A stretch of DNA of 64,000 nucleotides from the NCBI RefSeq assembly GCF_028737315.1, contig NZ_JAQZAO010000005.1, positions 124,001 to 188,000 on the forward strand, given 5' to 3'. A model generated the notes under the pieces. It was not told the DNA's origin, did no database searches, and worked only from the letters and a program-made list of their open reading frames with translations. The translations under genes were made by a program, and so were the position numbers. This document shows, piece after piece, positions 55,659-63,165 of this stretch (the stretch's first letter is position 1; the number at the start of each line of letters is the position of its first letter). Source of the DNA: Actinomycetospora lemnae. GTDB lineage: Bacteria; Actinomycetota; Actinomycetes; Mycobacteriales; Pseudonocardiaceae.

Positions 55659-56420
55659 TCAGGTCGGGTTGGCCGCGTCCCGGGAATCGATCGCGGTGCG
55701 CTGGCCGCCACCGAGACCCCACAGGCCGAGCAGGCGGTCCTCGATCCGCTCGAGCTCGCCCGCGATCGCGACGTGGGCACTGCGGCGGCGGCTCGACGGC
55801 ATCTGGTCGGCCGCGCGGATCGCGGACTCCATGTCGGTGAGCCGCTGCTCGGCGTCCTCGACGAACGACCGGATCTCGCGCCCGCGGTCGTCGTTGCCGG
55901 TGCCGTGACGGTCGCGCAGGTCGTGCGCGGAGAGGGCGAGGTTGTGCACGCGGGCGTACAGGTGCGCGCCCCGTCCGGTGAACTCGGAGAGCTCGTCGGG
56001 GGCGATGCCGAGCTGGCGCGCGCGGTGGGCGTCCCAGCGGTCCCGCGCCACACCGACGGCCTGGTAGACGATCGGGGCCACGACCGGCACGACGACCCGC
56101 GCGATCCCGATGTAGCGCTTGACCTTCGCGCCGGTCCAGGGGTCGGCGGCGGTGCCCTCGAGGCCGTCGTCCGCCTCGAGCTCGGACTCGTCGGCCTTCC
56201 GCCGCTTCTTCGCGGCCTTGATGGCCTTCTTGTCGCCGAGGAGGGTCGCCTCCTGGGTCTCCGCGAGGTGGCGCGCGGCCAGTGCGGCCCGGCGCCGCTC
56301 CTTCTGTGCCTTGACGGCGAGGTCCGCGGCCTTGCGGCTGACGACGTAGACGTCCTCGCCGACCTGGGTCGCGTCCGCCTCCGTCGCGGGCCGTCCGCGG
56401 TGGCGCCGCAGCAGTCCCAT
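55659..56420 (-). CDS. DUF6474-like actinobacterial protein
   Basis: A 253-residue protein. A basic helical N-terminus (AADLAVKAQKERRRAALAAR, KKAIKAAKKRRKA) is followed by a conserved central region (KVKRYIGIARVVVPVVAPIV) with one weakly hydrophobic helix. A C-terminal helical part (TGRGAHLYARVHNLALSAHD, IRSFVEDAEQRLTDMESAIR) ends the protein. It resembles the DUF6474 family of Pseudonocardiales and mycobacteria; no function is known. ATG 56420. Divergent from the nuclease gene, 244 bp apart. Confidence 0.7.
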   Translation of the reverse strand: MGLLRRHRGRPATEADATQVGEDVYVVSRKAADLAVKAQKERRRAALAARHLAETQEATLLGDKKAIKAAKKRRKADESELEADDGLEGTAADPWTGAKVKRYIGIARVVVPVVAPIVYQAVGVARDRWDAHRARQLGIAPDELSEFTGRGAHLYARVHNLALSAHDLRDRHGTGNDDRGREIRSFVEDAEQRLTDMESAIRAADQMPSSRRRSAHVAIAGELERIEDRLLGLWGLGGGQRTAIDSRDAANPT

Positions 56421-56664
56421 GGACCCTCCCGTCGTCGTGCCCGTGGCGCGGCGCCCCGGACGGATCGCCCGCACCCTAGTGGCCCGGCGGACGCGCCGGA
56501 CCGTGATCGTCCCGGCGCGCCGCCGCGCCCGGCGGTCACGGCCGGTCGGGGGCCGTATGCCCGGGTCCTCCCCGCGCCACACCCCGCCCCTGCCCGGACG
56601 GGGCCCGGGACGGCCGGAGCCCGTGACCAGCGGCCCTGTCGGGGTGCCGTGGGAAACTCGGTCC

Positions 56665-58431
56665 ATGAGCACGACCACCGCGTACGAGGCCGGCGACGGG
56701 TGTCCGCCCGCCGCGCCCGCCCCGTCGCCGCGGCCGGTCCTGCTCGACGCCGCCGCGACCACGCGGTGCCGCCGCCGGGTCCACCTCGAGCACGTGCCGC
56801 CGGAGGACCTCGGTCCCGGGGGCGTGCCGGCCGGCGACGACGCCGATCCCGGGGTCGCGATGCGCCGCGCCGACGCGGCGGCGCACCGGGCCGTGCTGGC
56901 CGGGCGGTGGGCGGAGCTGCTGGGCTCGCGCTGGGCGGCGGTGCCGCCGGCGCCGACGGCCGCGGCCCGCGTCGTCGCGACGCGCGAGCTGCTGGCCGAC
57001 GACGAGCGCCGCCCCGACGTCGTGGGCAACGCCGAGCTCCCGGCGGCCGAGGGACGCCGCGGCGGGGCGGAGGCGCTGGTGCGCGCGGTGCCCGGCGACC
57101 CGGCCTCGGGCTGGTGGCCGCTGATCGTCGTGCGTCACCGCGTGACCGACCCGGGGGAGGGCGCGCTCACCTCGCCGCTCGGGCAGCCCCACCCCGAGGC
57201 GGCGACCTGGGACGAGACGCGGCGGGTCCGCACGGTCACGCGCGACGTGCTGCGGCTGGCCCACCTGCACCGCATGCTGCGCGCGGCCGGCCTCGCGCCG
57301 CCCGAGGAGCCGGACGCGCCGGTGTGGGGCGGGGTCGTCGGCATGGACGCCGACGCCGTGGTGTGGATCGACCTCGCCGACGCCGGCGCCGGCGGGCGCA
57401 GCGCGCTCGAGACCTACGACCGGCGCCACGGCGACCGGCTGGCCGTCGCCGAGGCCGCCCGTTCGCGGGGGCCCGCGCTCGCGGAGCCGTCGCGGATCAC
57501 CGAGTGCCGCCGCTGTCCCTGGTGGCCGACGTGCGAGGCGGCGCTGCGTGCGGTCGACGACGTCAGCCTCGTGGTGCGGGGTGACGCCGCGCTGCGCCTG
57601 CGCGGCCGGGGGGTCACGACGGTGCGCGAGCTCGCCGCGCTCGACCCGGCGGCGGGCCTGCCCGGGCCGGAGCCGGACCCGGAGGTGCCCGAGGCCGGCG
57701 AGGTGCCCGACCTCGTCGAGGCCGTCGCGCTCGCCCGTGCCTGGAGCCGCGACGTCCCGCTCGTGCGCCGCGTCGAGCGCCCCGCCGTGGCCCGCGGCGA
57801 CGTCGAGGTGGACGTCGACATGGAGAGCCTCGGCGAGGACGGCGCCTACCTGTGGGGCGCGCTGCTCACCGGCGCGGACATCGGGCTCGAGCAGGGCTAC
57901 CGGGCGTTCGTGACGTGGGACCCGCTGCCCACCCGCGACGAGGGGCGTTCGTTCGGCGAGTTCTGGACGTGGCTCGCCGACGTCCGCGCCCGCTGTGCCG
58001 CGCGCGGGCTCGTGCTGCGCGCCTACTGCTACAACGAGCAGGCCGAGAACCGCTGGCTACGGGCGTCGGCCGAGCGCTTCGCGGGCATGGCCGGCGTGCC
58101 CCCGGCCGAGGAGGTCGAGGAGTTCATCGCCTCCGAGGCGTGGATCGACCTGTTCCCCGCGGTCAGCGAGTCGTTCCTCTGCCCGCACGGCAAGGGACTC
58201 AAGCGGGTCGCGCCGTCGGCCGGGTTCGCGTGGCACGACCCGGAGGCCGGCGGCGAGAACTCCATGCGCTGGTACCGCGACGCGGTCGGGCTCGACGGTG
58301 GCGAGCCCGACCCCGCCCAGCGCGAACGCCTGCTGGTCTACAACGCCGACGACGTGCGGGCCACGTGGACGCTGCGCACGTGGATGACCTCGGAGCGCGT
58401 GCTCGAGGTGCCCCACCTCGCCGATCTCTAG
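56665..58431 (+). CDS. TM0106 family RecB-like nuclease
   Basis: A 588-residue protein. The N-terminal RecB/PD-(D/E)XK-like part begins LLDAAATTRCRRRVHLEHV and includes ECRRCPWWPTCEAAL, a four-Cys Fe-S-type signature. The C-terminal RNase H-like 3'-5' exonuclease part has VEVDVDMES (DxE-like acidic motif), YCYNEQAENRWL and YNADDVRATW with conserved acidic residues. It is predicted to process DNA or RNA; the actual substrate is unknown. Its stop shares CTAG with the convergent SDR gene. Confidence 0.87.
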   Translation: MSTTTAYEAGDGCPPAAPAPSPRPVLLDAAATTRCRRRVHLEHVPPEDLGPGGVPAGDDADPGVAMRRADAAAHRAVLAGRWAELLGSRWAAVPPAPTAAARVVATRELLADDERRPDVVGNAELPAAEGRRGGAEALVRAVPGDPASGWWPLIVVRHRVTDPGEGALTSPLGQPHPEAATWDETRRVRTVTRDVLRLAHLHRMLRAAGLAPPEEPDAPVWGGVVGMDADAVVWIDLADAGAGGRSALETYDRRHGDRLAVAEAARSRGPALAEPSRITECRRCPWWPTCEAALRAVDDVSLVVRGDAALRLRGRGVTTVRELAALDPAAGLPGPEPDPEVPEAGEVPDLVEAVALARAWSRDVPLVRRVERPAVARGDVEVDVDMESLGEDGAYLWGALLTGADIGLEQGYRAFVTWDPLPTRDEGRSFGEFWTWLADVRARCAARGLVLRAYCYNEQAENRWLRASAERFAGMAGVPPAEEVEEFIASEAWIDLFPAVSESFLCPHGKGLKRVAPSAGFAWHDPEAGGENSMRWYRDAVGLDGGEPDPAQRERLLVYNADDVRATWTLRTWMTSERVLEVPHLADL

Positions 58432-59186
58432 CGGGGCTGCATCCGCAGGCCGCCGTCGAAGCGGATGACCTCGGCGTTGAGGTAGTCGTGCTCGATGATC
58501 TGGGCGACGAGCTGGGCGTACTCGTCGGGGCGCCCGAGACGCTGCGGGAACGGGATGCCGGCGGCGAGCTGCTCGCGGAACGACTCCTCCACCCCGGCGA
58601 GCATCGGGGTGTCGATGATCCCGGGCGCGATGGTCATGACGCGGATGCCGTACTGCGCGAGGTCGCGCGCGGCGGGCACCGTCATGCCGACCACGCCGCC
58701 CTTGGACGCCGAGTAGGCGATCTGCCCGATCTGGCCCTCGAACGCCGCGACCGACGCGGTGTTGACGACGACCCCGCGCGCGCCGTCGGCCAGCGGCTCG
58801 GTCTGCGCGATGGCCTCGGCGGCCAGGCGCATGACGTTGAACGTGCCGATCAGGTTCACGCCGATGACCTGGTTGAACACCGCGAGGTCGTGCGGCCCCT
58901 TCTTCGACAGCACGCGGCCGGCGGTGCCGATGCCCGCGCAGTTGACGACGACGCGCAGCGGCAGCCCGGTGGCCGTGGCCGCCTCGACCGCCGCGGACAC
59001 CTGGTCCTCGTCGGTCACGTCGGCGCCGACGTACTCGACGCCGTCGAGCGCCTCGGCGTCGTCCACGGCCTTCGGCAGGTCGATCGCGACGACGCGCGCG
59101 CCGTCCTTCGCGAGCCGGCGGACGGTGGCCCCGCCGAGGCCGGAGGCCCCGCCGGTGACGATCGCGGCGACGTCGGTGGTGTCCAT
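58428..59186 (-). CDS. SDR family 3-hydroxyacyl-CoA dehydrogenase-like protein (HSD17B10 type)
   Basis: A 252-residue classical short-chain dehydrogenase: cofactor motif VTGGASGLGGATVRRLA, NCAGIG, Ser in NTASVAAFEGQIGQ, catalytic Tyr and Lys in YSASKGG, and the PGIIDTPML loop. The pattern around AFEGQIGQIAYSASKGG is that of 2-methyl-3-hydroxybutyryl-CoA/3-hydroxyacyl-CoA dehydrogenases acting in fatty-acid or isoleucine breakdown with NAD. ATG 59186. Confidence 0.9.
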   Translation of the reverse strand: MDTTDVAAIVTGGASGLGGATVRRLAKDGARVVAIDLPKAVDDAEALDGVEYVGADVTDEDQVSAAVEAATATGLPLRVVVNCAGIGTAGRVLSKKGPHDLAVFNQVIGVNLIGTFNVMRLAAEAIAQTEPLADGARGVVVNTASVAAFEGQIGQIAYSASKGGVVGMTVPAARDLAQYGIRVMTIAPGIIDTPMLAGVEESFREQLAAGIPFPQRLGRPDEYAQLVAQIIEHDYLNAEVIRFDGGLRMQPR

Positions 59187-59307
59187 CTCTCTGCGGCGCT
59201 CCTCTGCGGCACGGTCACGACAGGGCGTCGTGTACCCGCGCGGAGGCTATCCCCGACACCGCGTGCCGGTCAGCGATGACTGTTCGTGAACGACGCCACG
59301 CCGGCGC

Positions 59308-60573
59308 TCAGGGACGGGCGATCCCGAGCTGGTAGTCGTCGAGGTACCCCGATGCGAACCCGGCCTCGGAGTAGGCGAGGTAGAAGTCCCACATCCGCAC
59401 GAAGGTCTCGTCGAAGCCGAGCGCGCGGACCTCCGGCTCGCGCCCGAGGAACGTCGCCCGCCAGCGGTGCAGCGTCTCGGCGTAGTCGAGCCCGATCGAG
59501 CGCCGGTCGACCACCGCCATCGACGTGTGCCGCGCCAGCGTCCGGTCGATCGCCTCGAGGCTCGGGATCAGGCCGCCGGGGAAGACGTACTTGTGGATCC
59601 AGGTGTACGACGACTTGGTCGCCTCGAGGCGGTGGTGCGGCATCGTGATCGACTGCAGCCCGAAGCGGCCGCCCGGGGCGAGGAGACGGTCGACGGTGGC
59701 GAAGTACTCGGGCCAGAAGCGCTCGCCGACCGCCTCGACCATCTCGACGCTGACCACGGCGTCGTAGGTGCCGGTGGCCTCGCGGTAGTCGCGGACGTCG
59801 ATCGTGATGCGGTCGGAGACCCCGGCGCTCTCGGCGCGGACGCGGGCGAGCTCGGCCTGCTCGACCGAGAGGGTCAGCGTGGTGACGCGCGCGCCGCGGC
59901 GGGCGGCGCGGATCGCCGTCTCGCCCCAGCCGGTGCCGATCTCGAGCACGTGCTGCCCGGCGCGCACGCCGGCGAGGTCGAGGATGCCGTCGATCTTGCG
60001 GTGCTGGGCGTCGACGAGGGGCTCGTCCGGGCGCTCCGGGTCGAACCAGGCGGCCGAGTACATCATCGACTCGTCGAGGAAGAGCGCGAACAGCTCGTTC
60101 GACAGGTCGTAGTGGCGGTGCACGTTCTCCTGGGACACGGCGGCGTCGGCCGCGACCTCCTCGTGCGGCTGCCCGCGGTCGTAGAGACGGCGCAGCCCGC
60201 GCAGCGGACGCGGGACGAGCTCCTCGACGTGGTCGGTCAGGGTGCGCAGGACGCCGACGAGGTCGTCGGAGTCCCAGTCGCCGACCATCCACGCCTCGCC
60301 GAAGCCGATCAGCCCCAGCCGGCCGAGACGGGTGAAGAACGCCTCGGGACGGATCAGCCGCAGCCCGGGGCCCTGCGGGTCGCCCTCGAGCGACCCGTCC
60401 GGCCACACCAGGTGCATCGGCAGCCGCTTCACCGCCGCCCGGACCAGACCCCGGGCCACCGTCATCCGCAGCTGGTTCTTGCCCGGGTCCCGCAGGCCCG
60501 GCCACACGCCCTCCGCGGGCCTCGGGACGACACGGCCGGTGACAGGGGCGGTACTGCGCGTGCTCGGCGACAC
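59308..60573 (-). CDS. cyclopropane-fatty-acyl-phospholipid synthase-type methyltransferase
   Basis: A 421-residue SAM-dependent methyltransferase. An N-terminal domain (AFFTRLGRLGLIGFGEAWMV, GDWDSDDLVGVL) precedes ENVHRHYDLSNELFALFLD, MMYSAAWF, the SAM motif VLEIGTGWGE, VSVEMVEAVGERFWPEYF and YTWIHKYVFPGG, all family marks. It would methylate or cyclopropanate unsaturated phospholipid acyl chains at the membrane. GTG 60573 has AGAGGA at 9 nt; the frame runs to 60735 without support. Confidence 0.9.
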   Translation of the reverse strand: MSPSTRSTAPVTGRVVPRPAEGVWPGLRDPGKNQLRMTVARGLVRAAVKRLPMHLVWPDGSLEGDPQGPGLRLIRPEAFFTRLGRLGLIGFGEAWMVGDWDSDDLVGVLRTLTDHVEELVPRPLRGLRRLYDRGQPHEEVAADAAVSQENVHRHYDLSNELFALFLDESMMYSAAWFDPERPDEPLVDAQHRKIDGILDLAGVRAGQHVLEIGTGWGETAIRAARRGARVTTLTLSVEQAELARVRAESAGVSDRITIDVRDYREATGTYDAVVSVEMVEAVGERFWPEYFATVDRLLAPGGRFGLQSITMPHHRLEATKSSYTWIHKYVFPGGLIPSLEAIDRTLARHTSMAVVDRRSIGLDYAETLHRWRATFLGREPEVRALGFDETFVRMWDFYLAYSEAGFASGYLDDYQLGIARP

Positions 60574-60756
60574 AGGTGTCGTCCTCTCGTCCGCGGCCCT
60601 CGGGTTGGACCGCTGGGGGCGTCGTCCGTGGCGCACCCCGTGCACGCCACGTCGCCGCCTCCTTCGTGACGCGCCGCCGAGGTGTTCGCTGCTTTTCGTG
60701 GAGATCACGCCCGGAGCGCGTCCTCCGGTGATCACTCACGGACCGCTGTCGTGCGT

Positions 60757-60762
60757 TACCGT
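60757..60762 (+). promoter_or_regulatory. -10 box upstream of the SHOCT/proline-rich gene
   Basis: TACCGT at 60757-60762, giving a leader of about 45 nt that contains the strong GGAGGA ribosome site (60804-60809) before the ATG at 60817. Upstream (60683-60693), GTTCGCTGCTT resembles one arm of the dispersed repeat. Confidence 0.4.
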
Positions 60763-60816
60763 GCGGAACCTGCCCAGGTCGGACGCGGTCCGGCGGCGAC
60801 CGTGGAGGAAGGTGCG

Positions 60817-62224
60817 ATGGGCGTCCCCGAGCAGCTGCGACGGCTCGACGAGGACCTGGCGACCGGCCGGGTCGACGCCGAGTCGTACCGGCGCCGGCGG
60901 GACGCGCTCCTCGCCAGCCGCCTGCCCCCGCCGCCCGCCGCCCGCGACGACCTCGACGACAGCGAGCTCGACGCCGCCGAGCGGGAGCTGGGCTTCGATC
61001 CCGAGTTCGACGCCGGGTACGAGGCGCGGCGACCGGCGGGGGGAGGTGCGCCAGCGGGTCGTCCGGGGCCGCCGTCGGGTGGGGCCCCGACGGGGCGGCC
61101 GGCCGGACCGTCGGCCCCCGGGGCCCCGAACGGCCGGCCTCCCGCAGGCCCGCCACCCGGGCAACATCCCGGCCCGGCGGCCGGGCCCACGACCCGGCCC
61201 CCGGCCGGCCCCGGCGCTCCGGGGTCGGCCACCGGGTCGGCCACCAGGTCGGACGCCGCGCCCGGCGCTCCGCGGTCGGCGAGGGCGGTGGGAGCCGCGC
61301 CCGCGCGTCCGCCCGACGGGCGCGACGTCGGCGCGAGGGGCCGTGGCCCGACCGACGACTGCGGACGGTCCCGCAGCTCCAGCCGTGCCCGCCACCGACG
61401 CCGGGACGACCTCGCCCGCCGATGCCCCGCCGCCGACCAGCACGTCGACCCCGACACCCACCGCTCCGACCGCGGCTCCGGCCACCGAGGCAACTGCGGA
61501 CACGTCCACCGACACCGCCGCCGAGCCCGCCCCGGCCGGGTCGGCTCCGGCGACGAGCAGCGCCGACCACCCCGACCAGGACGAGGCCGCGGCACCCCGC
61601 GGCATCCCCGTTCCCGCGACGCCCGCCGAGGCGCCGCCGCTGCCCGAGACACGGTCCTCGCCCGCCCTGCGGCCCCCGCCGCCGCCGGTCGAGGAGGACG
61701 ACCCCGAGACCGACGAGCGGCCCCTGCCGGCCGACCCCTTCCCGCCACCGTTCCGGTGGTCGGCGGAGGACGCCGAGGAGGCGTCGCCCGACACGACGCA
61801 GGTCGTGCGGGGCGCGGCGGGACCGGCCGCCGACCGCACCCAGGTCGTGAGCCGCCAGGACCGGGAGCCGGTGCCGGAGGAGACGCAGGTCGTGCGCCGG
61901 CGTGGGGCCGCCGCGCCGCCGTGGCCGGCGCCGGAGCGCGGCACCGGCCGCTCCCCGTGGGCCGGGGGCCCCGCACGGCAGCCGCCCCCGGAGCGCACCC
62001 AGTTCGTGCCCGGCGCGGTGCCGGCCCACGCGGCGGGGGGCGGGGCCGTGCGCCCCGAGGACACCGCGCCGCCGTGGGCGAGCGCCGCCGCCCGTTCGGA
62101 GGGGCTGCAGGGCCGGGAGCTGTTCGCCCGCGGTCCGGGGCCGCGCGCGGGCGTCATCCTCGGGACCGTCGCCCTGCTGCTGCTCGTCGCGATCGTGCTG
62201 GTGGCGTCGATCGCGCTGGCCTGA
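60817..62224 (+). CDS. SHOCT-like/proline-rich membrane protein, apparently frameshifted
   Basis: The start ATG 60817 (GGAGGA site 7 nt upstream) gives a SHOCT-like N-terminus (LRRLDEDLATGRVDAESYRR) and a Pro/Gly/Ala-rich middle in one frame. From about 61340 the convincing coding moves by one base. Pro/Thr-rich sequence follows with four TQVV/TQFV motifs (DTTQVV, DRTQVV, EETQVV, ERTQFV) and a final transmembrane helix (GVILGTVALLLLVAIVLVAS), ending at 62224. The other frame stays open to 62238 but yields only Arg-rich shadow sequence. The shift probably lies at the G-run 61337-61340. Error, mutation or recoding cannot be told apart. Confidence 0.65.
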
Positions 62225-62235
62225 GGCGTCGTCAC

Positions 62236-62241
62236 TAGGCT
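62236..62241 (+). promoter_or_regulatory. -10 box of the PIG-L gene, probably leaderless
   Basis: TAGGCT ends 7 nt before the GTG at 62249, supporting that start over the ATG nine bases later. Confidence 0.45.
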
Positions 62242-62248
62242 CGCGGGC

Positions 62249-63025
62249 GTGGCGACCATGGTCACCTTCCACGCACACCCCGACGACGAGTGCATCGCCT
62301 GCGGCGGCGTCATGCGCGCCGCGGCCGACGCCGGCCACCGGGTGGTCCTGGTGGTCGCGACGCGCGGCGAGCACGGCGAGATCGTCCCCGGCGTCCTCAC
62401 CGACGGCGAGTCGCTCGCCGAGCGACGGGTCAAGGAGACCCACGCGGCGGCCGACATCCTGGGCGTCGCGCGGGTCGAGTTCCTCGGCTACGTCGACTCC
62501 GGCATGGTCGACACCGAGACCAACGGCGCGCCCGGGTCGTTCTGGTCCGCGGACGTCGAGGAGGCGGCCGAGCGGCTCGCGGCGATCCTGCGGGAGGAGG
62601 ACGCCGAGGTCCTCACCTGTTACGACCGCATCGGCGGCTACGGCCACCCCGACCACATCCAGGTCCACCGCGTGGGCCGGCGCGCCGGCGAGCTGGCCGG
62701 CACGCCGCGGGTCTACGAGTCGACGAGCAACCGCGACGAGTTCCGGCGCATGGCCGCGATGGCGCGCGAGGCCGGCGAGGAGATGCCCGACCTCGACCCC
62801 GACGGCTTCGGCTCGCCCGAGGCGGAGCTGACGACGCGCGTCGACGTGACGCCGTGGCTCGAGGCCAAGCGGGCGGCCATGCGGGCGCACCGCAGCCAGA
62901 TCCCCGACGACTCCTTCTTCCTCGCCCTCCCCGAGGACCGCTTCGCGCTGGCCTTCGGCACCGAGTGGTTCATCCGGGTCGGCGGCGACCCCACGCAGCG
63001 CGAGGACACCCTCTTCCCCGCGTAG
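62249..63025 (+). CDS. PIG-L/LmbE family deacetylase
   Basis: A 258-residue zinc-dependent N-deacetylase: the metal motif AHPDDE at residues 9-14, TRGEHGE, ETHAAADILGVARVEFLGY, and the third ligand region GGYGHPDHIQVHRVG. Mycothiol enzymes MshB and Mca belong here; the short length and the QIPDDSFFLALPEDRFALAF end suit a general PIG-L deacetylase in actinomycetes. The substrate (a GlcNAc-type conjugate) is inferred. It begins 24 bp after the frameshifted gene. Confidence 0.88.
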   Translation: MATMVTFHAHPDDECIACGGVMRAAADAGHRVVLVVATRGEHGEIVPGVLTDGESLAERRVKETHAAADILGVARVEFLGYVDSGMVDTETNGAPGSFWSADVEEAAERLAAILREEDAEVLTCYDRIGGYGHPDHIQVHRVGRRAGELAGTPRVYESTSNRDEFRRMAAMAREAGEEMPDLDPDGFGSPEAELTTRVDVTPWLEAKRAAMRAHRSQIPDDSFFLALPEDRFALAFGTEWFIRVGGDPTQREDTLFPA

Positions 63026-63074
63026 TCGCGACACCACGGGCCTCCTCGGAGGGGTCGTCGCGCGACGTGGTGAT

Positions 63075-63164
63075 ATGGGAGGCGACACCGACACTGCGGG
63101 ACGGAGCCGGCGGATGCCGAACGAGATCGTCGTCGACCCGCGTCCCGAGGCGGGGGAGAGCTGA
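63075..63164 (+). CDS. possible 29-residue leader peptide
   Basis: ATG 63075 to TGA 63162-63164 encodes a short, Arg/Asp/Glu-rich peptide that ends 1 bp before the GTG of the GT-C gene. Its last codons overlap the ribosome site of that gene. Could be a coupling ORF or chance. Confidence 0.25.
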   Translation: MGGDTDTAGRSRRMPNEIVVDPRPEAGES

Positions 63165-63165
63165 C

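Noticed and set aside
60683..60693. Sixth copy of the double-hairpin repeat (GTTCGCTGCTT)
   Set aside because: Only 11 bases match one arm; the rest of the element is missing, so chance is likely.
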